A stretch of 64,000 bases of DNA from Oceanimonas baumannii. Its GTDB lineage: Bacteria > Pseudomonadota > Gammaproteobacteria > Enterobacterales > Aeromonadaceae. The notes under the pieces are model-generated. The model did no database searches and was not told the DNA's origin. It worked only from the letters and a program-made list of their open reading frames with translations. Every line of letters starts with the position of its first letter. Position 1 is the first letter of the stretch. The stretch spans positions 1 to 64,000 of the forward strand of contig NZ_NQJF01000017.1 in the NCBI RefSeq assembly GCF_002245495.1. The letters are read 5' to 3'. The position numbers were made by a program, and so were the translations under genes. Of this stretch, positions 8,943 through 18,900 are shown in pieces.

Positions 8943-9773
8943 ATGAAAGCAGGACTGAAATCATTCGCTGGCTTGGGTCTGCTGGCCTCGGCCCTCGCAC
9001 TGGCAGGCTGTGGTGAGCAAGCAACCCAAACCACCACTGAAGCAGAAGCCGCCAAACCGCTGCGCCTTGGCGTCATCGCCGGTGCCGAGGAGCAGGTAGC
9101 TGAAGTGGCCGCCAAGGTAGCCAAAGAGCAGTACGGCCTGGAAGTAGAGCTGGTCTCTTTCAGCGACTATGTGACCCCCAACGTGGCGCTGAGCGATGGC
9201 AGCCTCGATATCAACGCCTTTCAGCACAAACCCTATCTCGATAAGCAAATCGCCGATCGTGGCTACGAGCTGGTACCGGTAGGCAATACCTTTGTGTACC
9301 CCATCGCCGGTTATTCCCGGGTCATTGAATCGCTGGACGAGCTGGCCGACGGTGCCAAGGTAGCCGTGCCCAATGATCCCACCAATCTGGGTCGCAGCCT
9401 GCTGCTGCTGGAGCAGCAGGGCCTGATCGAAGTGGACGATGCCGTGGGCCTGGAAGCAACCCCGCTGAACATCACCGCCAACCCGAAAAACCTCGACATC
9501 ATTGAGCTGGAAGCCCCCCAACTGCCACGCTCTCTGGATGACGTGGCCTTCGCCATCATCAACACCACCTACGCCTCGCAGATCGACATGCTGCCCGGCC
9601 GTGACAGCCTGTTTGTGGAAGACAAGGAGTCACCCTATGTGAACCTGATCGTCTCCCGCAAAGATAACCAGAACGACGAGCAGGTTCAGACCTTTGTCAA
9701 AGCCTATCAGAGCGAAGAAGTCTACCAGGCTGCGCTGGAGTTGTTTAAAGGTGGCGTGGTAAAAGGCTGGTAA
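8943..9773 (+). CDS. metQ: Methionine-binding lipoprotein MetQ
   Basis: The substrate-binding component of the MetNIQ importer, 276 residues. It has a lipoprotein signal (LASALALAGCGE, lipid-modified Cys23), so the mature protein is tethered in the periplasm. NlpA/MetQ-family phrases include RLGVIAGAEEQ, DINAFQHKPYLD, VAVPNDPTNLGRSL and AFAIINTTYA. A strong AAGGAG precedes the ATG. It is the last gene of metNIQ, followed by a Rho-independent terminator. Confidence 0.95.
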   Translation: MKAGLKSFAGLGLLASALALAGCGEQATQTTTEAEAAKPLRLGVIAGAEEQVAEVAAKVAKEQYGLEVELVSFSDYVTPNVALSDGSLDINAFQHKPYLDKQIADRGYELVPVGNTFVYPIAGYSRVIESLDELADGAKVAVPNDPTNLGRSLLLLEQQGLIEVDDAVGLEATPLNITANPKNLDIIELEAPQLPRSLDDVAFAIINTTYASQIDMLPGRDSLFVEDKESPYVNLIVSRKDNQNDEQVQTFVKAYQSEEVYQAALELFKGGVVKGW

Positions 9774-9795
9774 GTTACAGTTCACTTTATCATCA

Positions 9796-9824
9796 GGGTC
9801 ACGGCACGCCGTGGCCCTTTTTTA
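9796..9824 (+). terminator. Rho-independent terminator of metNIQ
   Basis: GGGTCACGGC (9796-9805) pairs with GCCGTGGCCC (9808-9817, one G-T pair) around a 2-base gap, followed by TTTTTTA. It lies 22 bases after the metQ stop and insulates metNIQ from rfaH. Confidence 0.85.
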
Positions 9825-9870
9825 TTGTTGCTGCCATAATGCACGTTTCATGACTGCGCAGGGTGAACTC

Positions 9871-10374
9871 ATGCTTAACTGGTATCTTGCTCACTGCCGG
9901 CCCCGGGAAGAAGAGCGGGCATTACTGCATCTGGAGAATCAGGGTGTTGAGTGCTTCTGCCCGTTGATTGAGGTGAAAAGAATCATTCGTGGCAAACGAA
10001 TTGTGCGTAACGAAGCCCTGTTTTCCGGCTATCTGTTTTTGCGGGCCAACCTGAAGGAGACCAGCGCCACCACCCTGCGCTCTACCCGCGGTGTCCGTAA
10101 TCTGGTGCGTTTTGGTGAAGAGTTCTGCGCCGTACCCGACGAACTCATTTTCGAGCTGATGTGCCGTACCGGCGATCCCCGCCTGGGAGACAAACTCAGC
10201 GATTTGCCCAGCGCCGGCGACAAAGTCTCCATTCACAGCGGTCCTTTTGCTGGTATGGAAGCCATTTATCAGGAAGCAGACGGCGACAACCGTGCCATGC
10301 TCCTTATCACCCTGTTACAGAGCCAGACCCGCGGCAGCTTTGCCAACACCGATTTTACCCGGCTGCCGGAGTAA
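9871..10374 (+). CDS. rfaH: Transcription antiterminator RfaH (NusG paralogue)
   Basis: An operon-specific elongation factor that joins RNA polymerase at ops sites and promotes expression of long cell-envelope, capsule, LPS and conjugation operons. The 167-residue product (E. coli 162) starts WYLAHCRPREE, the RfaH-type NGN domain opening, with FCPLIEVKRIIRGKRIVRNE and LFSGYLFLRAN, then a KOW region (AGDKVSIHSGPFAGMEAIYQ). I chose ATG 9871 rather than the earlier in-frame codon because the family begins here. Its target operons are not in this window; no ops element was recognised here. It converges with the next gene with a 4-base gap. Confidence 0.92.
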   Translation: MLNWYLAHCRPREEERALLHLENQGVECFCPLIEVKRIIRGKRIVRNEALFSGYLFLRANLKETSATTLRSTRGVRNLVRFGEEFCAVPDELIFELMCRTGDPRLGDKLSDLPSAGDKVSIHSGPFAGMEAIYQEADGDNRAMLLITLLQSQTRGSFANTDFTRLPE

Positions 10375-10378
10375 TGCG

Positions 10379-11569
10379 TTAACGCTGCTCCAGCACCATC
10401 ACTCTGTGGTATTGCAAGGGCCGGTATTCGGCAAGCCCGGCTCGGTCCGCCGGCTGCCACCATAATCCCGGGGCTAACCGCAAGGGCAGTTCAAACATCA
10501 GCCTGAAACGGGGTTCAAATTCGCTTTCACTGTTGCTCAGCAAGGAAGTCTGCAGGCGTAAAATACGCCAGGGCGAGTAATTCAGAGACCACTGCCCCGA
10601 CCCCGTCGCCTTATACTTGTCACCACTGCCAAACAGCTGCAACTGCCGCCCCTGCCACTGATAATGCCGCCCGCTGACACTGAGTCCCGGCAAGGCACTG
10701 ATGTTTCCTTCACCAAACCAGACTCTGCCGGCAGCCGGCCGCTCGCCGGCACGCCAGGGTGACAACGGCTGGTATTGTACCGTGCCCAGACGCAGATCCT
10801 GTCGTTCCAGCCACAGTAATATCCCTCCCCGGCGATGGGCCGTGTCTTCCTGATAATCAAATAGCGGCTCCATATGAAGCATTGTTTCTGCTACCAGTGA
10901 TTGCTGATAATGCAGCCCCAGTTGATAGGTCAGCCGGTCATCCCGGTAATCCACACCCAGCTCGCTGCTCACCTTGTCCCATACCGGTAATGACAGCTGG
11001 CTGTTGGCTTTGGCATCAAGATCAAACAATGGCAGCTGATAATCCCAGTACCAGTCACTGGGGTTCAGCCAGGGCAAGGCAGCCAGCCGGCTGGTTCCAA
11101 ATGATAGGGTATCGTCTGCCAGAAGCTCCGTCTGGGCCAGTACAAAACCATCAAGATCATCGGTGGCCGCCGCCTTGGCCGCACTGGCCAGGGTAAGCAT
11201 CAGCTCGTCAGATTTGGGCGCCCGGGCAGGATCAGGCCGGCCGAGCTCCGGTAGCGCGCTGGGATAGCGCGGCTGCGAAGCTGCAGCAAACTCAGTGACA
11301 GCAGAGGGAGTTGCAGCAGACACAGAAGAGGGAGGACTTGACGGCGTCACCGGCTTGGCCGGTACCCAGACCCAGTCACCGGACGACAACGGCACCATAA
11401 AACGCTCACGGTTGAACTTCCACCGCAGCTGACGCTCATTCAGCTGAAAACGTCGGGCCAGCTCTGCCCAGCTTTCGCCTTCAGCAACCTGGTGCATCAC
11501 CATCACAGGGCCGGCTGCGCTCGCAGCCCCCACACTCAACAACCACAGCAGCAGGCATAACCAGCGCAT
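10379..11569 (-). CDS. LysM plus inverse-autotransporter-type beta-barrel protein (intimin/invasin/YchO-like), no passenger
   Basis: A predicted outer-membrane protein of 396 residues. It has a signal peptide (LCLLLWLLSVGAASAAG), a LysM-like domain at about 26-70 (QVAEGESWAELARRFQLNE...), a Ser/Pro/Ala-rich linker (~72-115), then a beta-rich region. That region matches landmarks of the intimin/invasin barrel in order: YQLPLFDLDAKANSQLSLP, FDYQEDTAHRRGGI, ERPAAG, LPGLSVSGRHYQWQGRQLQLFG, SLNYSPWRILRL. The chain stops at the barrel end with no Ig-like passenger, as in E. coli YchO. The assignment rests on motif resemblance, so moderate confidence. It is a single gene facing rfaH, upstream of nothing in its own direction. 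Confidence 0.6.
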   Translation of the reverse strand: MRWLCLLLWLLSVGAASAAGPVMVMHQVAEGESWAELARRFQLNERQLRWKFNRERFMVPLSSGDWVWVPAKPVTPSSPPSSVSAATPSAVTEFAAASQPRYPSALPELGRPDPARAPKSDELMLTLASAAKAAATDDLDGFVLAQTELLADDTLSFGTSRLAALPWLNPSDWYWDYQLPLFDLDAKANSQLSLPVWDKVSSELGVDYRDDRLTYQLGLHYQQSLVAETMLHMEPLFDYQEDTAHRRGGILLWLERQDLRLGTVQYQPLSPWRAGERPAAGRVWFGEGNISALPGLSVSGRHYQWQGRQLQLFGSGDKYKATGSGQWSLNYSPWRILRLQTSLLSNSESEFEPRFRLMFELPLRLAPGLWWQPADRAGLAEYRPLQYHRVMVLEQR

Positions 11570-11605
11570 GCATCAGCCTCCACACTGTTCATTTCAACGG
11601 CCCAT

Positions 11606-12961
11606 TCAGCCCTGCAGGCCACACAGCAGCCGATACTCTTCCAGCACATAAGTGTCTGTCATGCCACTGATGAAATCCAGCAGCAGACGCACACGGAAAT
11701 ACCACTCCCGCTCAGCCTCGCTCTCAAAAAAGGGCGCGGTCTGACTGTCACGATGATAGGCAGCTAGGTGCCGGGGTGGTAAACGATGAAACAACCGGCG
11801 CAGCAACTGGCCGTTGGCGTCGGTACGGCTTTCCAGAGCAGTGAATTCAGCCGCGGGCAGCGCCAGCAGTGGAGCGAAAGCATCCAGCACCCCTTTCAGG
11901 GCGGCAAAGCCTGCCAGCTCAAGAGACTCCACTTCGCGCCGGCGGAACACATAACCACGGGCAAAATCCTTCAGCCACTGTAATGCCTCGGCTGCAGGCT
12001 GCTCTGCCGCCAGCAGCGGTTGATCGTGTTCACCCTCGAGAATAGCCTGCTGATAATAAAGAAACTGTTCGCTGACCAGCGGCAGCAGATCCTGCCCCAG
12101 TCCCTGCCGGAAGCGACTGAAAAAGCCCGGCTCATCCACCCGGGAGCGCTGCCAAAGCTGTATCAGATAATCGTTCCCGTCCTGCAGCAGGGCCCGCTCC
12201 AGTTCTGCCAGGCTGAGTACCCCCCGATCCACCGCATCTTCCAGGTCTGCCACACCGTAGGCCATGTCATCAGCAGCTTCCATAATAAAGGTCAGCGGGT
12301 GGCGTCCCTTGGCGGTGGAAGGAAAACAGCGCCGGATTTGCTGCACCAACGGCCGCTCACTGAAGAAATGGCCGGGTTTCTGCTGCCAGCGCCCGCCGGT
12401 TCTGGGCTGATAGGCGCCACGCACATATTTCTGCAATGCCGCCAGCTGGCTAAGGGTCAGGTTCAGATCCTGCAGATTGTGCACCAACCGCAGACTCTGA
12501 GCATTACCTTCAAACTGACGCAGATCTGCCAGCAACATAGGCCATTGCCGCGATGGCACGCCGACAGCACTTTTAAACAGCAACGGCAGGTGCCGTCCCA
12601 GCCAGTCGATAATGACCGCCTCCCCAAAATGGCCAAACGGCGGATTCCCCACATCATGCAGCAGGCAGGCCATCTCCACCAGGCTGATCAGAGCATCCCG
12701 CTCCACCTCAGGTTCCAGCCTGGCCACCACCCGCAGCGCTAGCTGACGTCCGGTTTCCTTGACTTCAAGTGAATGGGTCAGCCGGCTGCGCACTGAGGCC
12801 TTTACATCCAGCGGGAATACCTGGGTTTTTTGCTGCAGCCGGCGTACCGGCGAACATTGCACAATACGGGCTCTGTCTGCTTCGATGGCCTGCACCGTAC
12901 TTTCAGCTACGGACGCCGGCCGTAACCGGTCGGCACGAATAAACTCGGCATAACGACTCAT
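11606..12961 (-). CDS. dgt: Deoxyguanosinetriphosphate triphosphohydrolase (dGTPase family)
   Basis: An HD-superfamily metal enzyme that cleaves dGTP to deoxyguanosine and triphosphate, affecting dNTP balance. The 451-residue protein shows RRLQQKTQVFP, SRLTHSLEVKETGR (His63) and the HD motif LLHDVGNPPFGHFGE (His102-Asp103), all typical of type-1 dGTPases, plus the second metal region MEAADDMAYGVADLEDA. The ATG overlaps the arcB stop as ATGA (12958-12961), so dgt is translationally coupled to arcB. It is shorter than E. coli Dgt (505), closer to the dGTPase-like group seen in other bacteria. Confidence 0.88.
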   Translation of the reverse strand: MSRYAEFIRADRLRPASVAESTVQAIEADRARIVQCSPVRRLQQKTQVFPLDVKASVRSRLTHSLEVKETGRQLALRVVARLEPEVERDALISLVEMACLLHDVGNPPFGHFGEAVIIDWLGRHLPLLFKSAVGVPSRQWPMLLADLRQFEGNAQSLRLVHNLQDLNLTLSQLAALQKYVRGAYQPRTGGRWQQKPGHFFSERPLVQQIRRCFPSTAKGRHPLTFIMEAADDMAYGVADLEDAVDRGVLSLAELERALLQDGNDYLIQLWQRSRVDEPGFFSRFRQGLGQDLLPLVSEQFLYYQQAILEGEHDQPLLAAEQPAAEALQWLKDFARGYVFRRREVESLELAGFAALKGVLDAFAPLLALPAAEFTALESRTDANGQLLRRLFHRLPPRHLAAYHRDSQTAPFFESEAEREWYFRVRLLLDFISGMTDTYVLEEYRLLCGLQG

Positions 12962-15297
12962 AACCGCGACTCCAGCCAGTGGCGAAGCTCAGCCAGATCA
13001 GGTTCAAGCAGGCGCTCCAGTTCACTCACCCGGTGATCAAGCTGCTCCCACCAGTCCGGCAAGTCCGGGCTCTGGATCTGTTGCGCCAGCAATTGCACCC
13101 GCTTCAGTCCGACCGAGCCGGCAGCTCCCTTGATCTTGTGGGCTTCTTCCACAATATCCTGCTGCCGGCGCTCTGCGGTAAAGCCTTTCAGGCGCGACAG
13201 ATAATCACCGGCCATGGTGCCCAGCATGTCCACGCTGGACAACAAGGCTTTGGCACCCACGGTATCCACATAGTCCTGCAGAAATACGGTATCCAGAATC
13301 ACGTCGCTCTCGCTTTCAGCCACTTCCGGTGCCGGCAGCACCGCCTTGCCAAAGGGCTGCTGGTGACCAAAAAAACGCGCCAGCACACCTTTTATGGCCT
13401 TGGACGACAATGGCTTGCTGATGGCATCATCCATACCGCCGGCCAGGTATTTCTGCTTGTCGCTGATCACATTGGCCGTCAGCGCCACCAGCGGCGGCAG
13501 AACTGTGCCCAGCTCTTCTGCCTCCTGCCGCAACCGGCCGGCAATATCAAAGCCGGTCATGTCCGGCAGCTGAATATCCAGGAACACCAGATCAAACGTT
13601 TGCTGCGCCAGCAAGGCGAAGGCTTCTCCCCCGTCCCGGGCCACACTCACCCTGTGGCCCAGTTTTTCCAGCAGGGCACAAGCCACGGTAACGTTGAGCT
13701 CCACGTCTTCCACCAGCAGCACCGACAGGCAGGGCAAATGAGCCAGTACCGGATCATCCTTGGGGGCCTGGGTGGTGGGCACGGTAATGGTGATGCTGAA
13801 GCAGGAGCCTTCACCCGGCTCACTGTCGAGCTCGATGCTACCATGCATGGCGTCCACCAACTGTTGTGACACCGCCAGACCAATGCCCGTGCCGGTGGCA
13901 TGCTTATTGCCCTCTATCTGAAAATAAAGTGCGAAAATCTTCTGTTGCAGCGCAGAAGGAATGCCGATGCCGGTATCTTCAATATCAAAACGCAACGTCA
14001 CCTCACCCGGTGTCAGCTCATCGGCCATACAGCGGATGGTCACACCACCGTCATCGGTGAATTTGACCGCATTGCCTACCAGGTTCCACAGAACCTGGCG
14101 CAGTCGGGTGCCATCGGCCAGAATCCACTCGGGAATATCTCCGTCCCGGTCAAAGTGCAGATAGAGTCCCTTTTGCTCCGCCTGCAAGCGGGCCAGACTT
14201 TCCAGATCATCGAGAAAGCCGGGAAAATCCATGGGTTCGGGTGCCAGCTCCAGCCGCCTGCGATCCAGCTTGTCGAGATCAATGATGTCGTTAAAGATGT
14301 TGCCCAGGGTCACGGCACTGAAGTGAATGGTCTTAAGGTGCTGGCGCTGCTCCGCACTCAGCTCAGTAGCCAGCAGAATGCGGCTCAGGCCGACAATACC
14401 GTTCAGCGGCGTACGCAGTTCATGGCTGATAGTGGAAATAAAGGTGGTCTTGTCCCGGCTCGCCTTTTCCAGTTCATTCTGATAACGCTTGCGTTCGGTA
14501 ATGTCACGACCAAAGCCAAGCAGTCCCAGGCGCTTGCCGTCCCGATCAAAGAAAGGCACTTTGCGCAGTTCAAAACAGGCTCTGCGGCCGTCCGGATATT
14601 GCAGCCACTGCTCGTAGGTCTGGCTTTCATTGCGGGCAAACACTTCCTTGTCTGTCTCGACCACCTTATCGGCGACATCGGCCGGATACACATCATAGGG
14701 CGTCAGTCCGATCAGTTCTTTCTCCTGCCGGCCCAGCAGATTTTCCATGGCCGTGTTACAGCCGGAAAACTCTTCCAGTTCGTTACGGTAATACACCAGA
14801 TCGGGAGAGGTATCGATAAAGGATCGCAGCAGCGCAGAGCGCTCCTGGGATTCCATCTGCGCCTTCTCCCGCTGGAAAACTTCATTTTCAAGATCTTCAA
14901 TGGCCTGCTGGCGGGCGGCCTGGGCCTTGCGGGTTTCTTCTATCTGGCGATTAAGCAGCTCGATTTTTTCCTGCAGCTCGGTGTTCAGCTCCTGATCCCG
15001 ATCACGCATTTGCTGCAGCCGCTGCACCAGCCGGCTCAGCCGCTGACGGGAGTCTTCCAGCTGATCCACTACCACCGACAGGAAGTACACCGCCCAAGGC
15101 GTAATCAACAGACCAAAAAAGATGGATCGCACCATATCCACAGACTCTACCGAGCCGCGCAAAAACAGCGTCACCCCCACCTGTATAAAAATGGCCAGTA
15201 AAATGATGCAGGCAGCCAGCAACATACTGAAGCGCACTATGCCCAGCTTGGTCATCAAATCCACATAGTATTGGGCCCAGGTTTTAATGGGTTTCAT
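12958..15297 (-). CDS. arcB: Aerobic respiration control sensor histidine kinase ArcB
   Basis: A tripartite hybrid kinase, 779 residues (E. coli 778), that senses the quinone pool and phosphorylates ArcA under low oxygen. Two membrane segments lie at about 22-47 and 57-77, then a coiled coil (~80-150) and a PAS domain (~155-270). The redox cysteines known in E. coli ArcB, Cys180 and Cys241, are at the same positions. The transmitter has His292 (STISHELRTPLNG), the receiver Asp574 (LVFLDIQLPDM), and the HPt His720 (EEAHKIKGAAGS). It heads an arcB-dgt pair, divergent from gltB. arcA is not in the window. Confidence 0.96.
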   Translation of the reverse strand: MKPIKTWAQYYVDLMTKLGIVRFSMLLAACIILLAIFIQVGVTLFLRGSVESVDMVRSIFFGLLITPWAVYFLSVVVDQLEDSRQRLSRLVQRLQQMRDRDQELNTELQEKIELLNRQIEETRKAQAARQQAIEDLENEVFQREKAQMESQERSALLRSFIDTSPDLVYYRNELEEFSGCNTAMENLLGRQEKELIGLTPYDVYPADVADKVVETDKEVFARNESQTYEQWLQYPDGRRACFELRKVPFFDRDGKRLGLLGFGRDITERKRYQNELEKASRDKTTFISTISHELRTPLNGIVGLSRILLATELSAEQRQHLKTIHFSAVTLGNIFNDIIDLDKLDRRRLELAPEPMDFPGFLDDLESLARLQAEQKGLYLHFDRDGDIPEWILADGTRLRQVLWNLVGNAVKFTDDGGVTIRCMADELTPGEVTLRFDIEDTGIGIPSALQQKIFALYFQIEGNKHATGTGIGLAVSQQLVDAMHGSIELDSEPGEGSCFSITITVPTTQAPKDDPVLAHLPCLSVLLVEDVELNVTVACALLEKLGHRVSVARDGGEAFALLAQQTFDLVFLDIQLPDMTGFDIAGRLRQEAEELGTVLPPLVALTANVISDKQKYLAGGMDDAISKPLSSKAIKGVLARFFGHQQPFGKAVLPAPEVAESESDVILDTVFLQDYVDTVGAKALLSSVDMLGTMAGDYLSRLKGFTAERRQQDIVEEAHKIKGAAGSVGLKRVQLLAQQIQSPDLPDWWEQLDHRVSELERLLEPDLAELRHWLESRL

Positions 15298-15407
15298 CAG
15301 CTCTTTTCCTTCGGCAACGGCAAGCTCAAAGAATACCGGCTCCGAAGTGGGCTGTCATGTAGCCAGCACCCCCAGCCATTGGTTTTGGGCGCCCCCTGAC
15401 ACCCGGA

Positions 15408-15592
15408 TGCACCAAAACAGGCAATCGAATGGCAGCAGCTTGCACCAAAACAGAAAAATTGACGTAACTCAGCGCCAGCACGCCCCATTAAGCATTAATC
15501 TTTTCACTCCCAGTTTCTCCTGATGCACCAAAATTGAACATGCAACAAACTGACAGCAGGCTTTTTTTAAGAGATTGCACCCAGTTGGGGCA
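15408..15592. promoter_or_regulatory. NtrC-like binding sites between arcB and gltB
   Basis: TGCACC-CAGTT-GGGGCA at 15576-15592 matches the NtrC consensus TGCACY-N5-GGTGCA at 11 of 12 defined bases. Three identical half-sites TGCACCAAAA lie at 15408-15417, 15441-15450 and 15524-15533 in the same orientation. This clustering near a glutamate synthase operon suggests control by the nitrogen regulator NtrC. No convincing sigma-54 promoter (GG-N10-GC) toward gltB was found, so NtrC might act indirectly, as a repressor, or at a promoter not recognised. Confidence 0.5.
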
Positions 15593-15946
15593 AAGAGCGC
15601 ACCATAAATATGCAGGACTAAAAACAAGGAAAAACCCCATTAATGTAGTTTTATTACAACAAATTGGATTTTTGATGATATGAAGATAGATAGTGAAAAA
15701 TAAATAAAACTACTGATTAAACCCGGAGCACACTGGCATTAAACCCTAAACAAGAGGCCTTTTCATTAAAAAACACCAAAAAAATAAGAGGTGGATAATT
15801 TCTGAAACAATAGAAACATTTAATTGACCCCACAAAAAATTATCGATATTTTTGTAATTAAGCCACTTATGGTAACAGCAACTTCAAGCAGAATGCGCTG
15901 ATAATAAGCAGTCGCCGGCCACTGAGCCGGGCAATGGAGGAAAGCA
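15593..15946. other. A/T-rich gltB upstream region without genes
   Basis: This stretch holds no supportable gene. It is strikingly A/T-rich (long runs of A and T from about 15600 to 15860) compared with the GC-rich genes around it, and resembles the bent upstream regions where Lrp and IHF act on E. coli gltBDF. A possible -10 lies in TGATAATAAG (15898-15907), about 40 bases before the ATG, but no good -35 is paired with it. GGAGG precedes the gltB start. Confidence 0.5.
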
Positions 15947-18900
15947 ATGTCTCTTTATGACCCCACGCTTGAAAAGGATAACTGTGGTTTTGGTCTGATC
16001 GCCCACACCGAGGGCGAAACCAGTCACAAGCTTGTTCGTCTTGCCATTTCGGCACTGGATCGCATGCAGCACAGGGGCGGTATCGCCGCCGATGGCAAAA
16101 CCGGTGACGGTTGTGGCCTGCTGATGCAGAAACCCGACAGCTTCTTTCGTGCCGTAGCGGAAGACAAAGGCTGGAGCCTGGGTCGCAAATATGCGGTGGG
16201 CATGCTGTTCCTCAATCCCGATAGCGCTGTGGCCGAACAACATCGCCAGATCATTAATGAAGAGCTGGAGCGGGAGACCCTGAGCCTGGTGGGGTGGCGC
16301 GAAGTGCCGGTCAACACCGGTGTACTGGGCGATATCGCCAAGGCGTCACTGCCACGTATTGAGCAGGTGTTTGTTAACGCTCCAGCCGGCTGGGCCGAAA
16401 AGGACATTGAACGTCGCCTCTATATCGTGCGCCGCCGTATTGAAAAACGTATCAACGACGAATTCTTCTATGTGGTCAGCCTGTCCAACCTGGTGATGAC
16501 CTACAAGGGCCTGTGCATGCCCGCCGATCTGCCCCGGTTCTACCTGGATCTGGCCGATATTCGCATGCAGTCCGCCATCTGCGTCTTCCACCAGCGCTTT
16601 TCCACCAATACCCAACCGCGCTGGCCATTAGCGCAGCCGTTCCGCTTCCTGGCCCACAACGGTGAAATTAACACTATAGGTGGTAACCGCCAGTGGGCTC
16701 AGGCCCGCGCCTACAAATTTGCCTCACCGCTGCTGCCGGACTTGAAGGAAGCCGCGCCCTATGTAAACACCTCGGGCTCCGACTCCTCCAGCCTCGACAA
16801 CATGCTGGAGCTGTTCCTGGCCGGTGGCATGGATCTGTTCCGTGCCATGCGCATGCTGATCCCGCCCGCCTGGCAGAAAAACCCAGCGATGGATGAAGAC
16901 CTGCGCGCCTTCTACGACTTCAACTCCATGCACATGGAGCCCTGGGACGGCCCCGCTGGCATCGTCATGTCCGACGGCCGCTTCGCCGCCTGTGCCCTGG
17001 ACCGTAACGGACTGCGTCCGGCCCGCTATGTGCGCACCAAAGATGGCTTCATCACCCTGGCTTCAGAGATCGGTATCTGGGATTACACCCCCGATGAAGT
17101 ACTGGAAAAAGGCCGGGTAGGCCCCGGCGAGCTGTTCGTAGTGGACACCGACGGCGGCAAAATCTGGAACAGCTTTGAAATCGATGACGATCTCAAGGGC
17201 CGCCATCCCTACCAAACCTGGATGAGCCAACACAGACGCAAGCTGGATCGTTTTGAAGATCTGTCCGACGAACAGGCCGGCCAGATCGAGCTGGACGAAC
17301 GGCAGCTGCGCACCTACCAGAAACTGTTCGGCTATTCCGTGGAAGAGCTGGATCAGGTCATTCGCGTCATGGGTGAAAACGGCCAGGAAGCTGTCGGCTC
17401 CATGGGTGATGATGCCCCCATGGCGGTATTGTCCAGCCGGGCCCGTTCCGTCTATGACTATTTCCGCCAGATGTTTGCCCAGGTAACCAACCCGCCCATC
17501 GATCCGTTGCGGGAAAACCATGTTATGTCCCTGGCCACCCTGATCGGCCGGGAGCAGAATGTATTCAACGAAACCCACGGTCATGCCCACCGGGTTCAGT
17601 TTGAATCACCTATTCTGCTGTATTCCGACTTCCATCAGCTGATGGGTCTGGATCAGACCTACCACAAGCACTGCGTACTGGACCTGAACTTCAACCCGGC
17701 CGAAGGCCTGAAGTCTGCCCTGGAGCGCCTGTGCGAAGAAGCCACCACCGCCGTGCGCGATGGTGCCGTGCTGCTGGTACTGTCCGACCGTGCCATTCGC
17801 CAGGACAAGTTACCAATCCCGGCTGCCATGGCAGTGGGCGCAGTACAGCGCACCCTGGTTGAAGCCAACCTGCGCTGCGACTCCAACATCATTGTGGAAA
17901 CCGCCAGTACCCGGGATCCGCATCAATTTGCGGTACTGCTGGGCTTTGGCGCCACCGCCATCTACCCCTATCTGGCCTACGAAACGCTGGGTCGCCAAGT
18001 AGCTGACGGCGTACTGAAAATGCCGCTGCGCGAAGCACTGCTTAATTTCCGCAACAGCATCAACAAGGGCCTGTACAAGGTAATGTCCAAGATGGGCATC
18101 AGCACTATCGCTTCCTACCGCTGTTCCCAGCTGTTTGAAGCCATCGGTCTGCACGACGAAGTAGTGGAATTCTGCTTTAAGGGTGTTTCCAGCCGTATTC
18201 AGGGCGCTGCCTTTGAAGACTTCCAGCAGGACTTGTTCAACCTGTCCAAGCTGGCCTGGATTGCCCGCAAGCCCCTCAATCAGGGCGGTCTGCTCAAATA
18301 CGTGCACGACGGCGAGTACCACAGCTACAACCCGGATGTAGTCACCAGCCTGCAAAAGGCGGTACGCTCCGGCAACTACGACGACTACAAGGCCTACGCC
18401 AGGCTGGTCAATGAGCGTCCGGTTGCTACCCTGCGGGATCTGCTGACCCTGAAGCCCGCCGGTGATGGCGTCGATCTGAGCCAGGTAGAGCCGGCCACCG
18501 AGCTGTTCCCGCGCTTTGACAGTGCCGCCATGTCCATCGGCGCCCTTGGACCGGAAGCACACGAGTCCCTGGCCGTGGCCATGAACCGCCTAGGTGGTCA
18601 GAGCAACTCCGGTGAGGGCGGCGAAGATCCCCGTCGTTTCAACAGCCTGAGAAACTCCAAGATCAAGCAGGTGGCCTCAGGTCGCTTCGGGGTAACCCCG
18701 CATTACCTGATGAACGCCGAGGTCATTCAGATCAAGGTGGCTCAAGGGGCGAAGCCCGGTGAAGGCGGCCAGCTGCCCGGTCACAAGGTGACCGCCGAGA
18801 TCGCCAAGCTGCGTTATGCGGTACCGGGCGTAACCCTGATTTCGCCACCGCCACACCACGATATTTACTCCATCGAGGATCTGGCTCAGCTGATCTTTGA

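Noticed and set aside
15300-15400. Possible sigma-54 promoter upstream of arcB (TGGCTACATGACAGC on the minus strand)
   Set aside because: It has GG and GC at 10-base spacing but poor match at the other consensus positions, and arcB is not known to use sigma-54.
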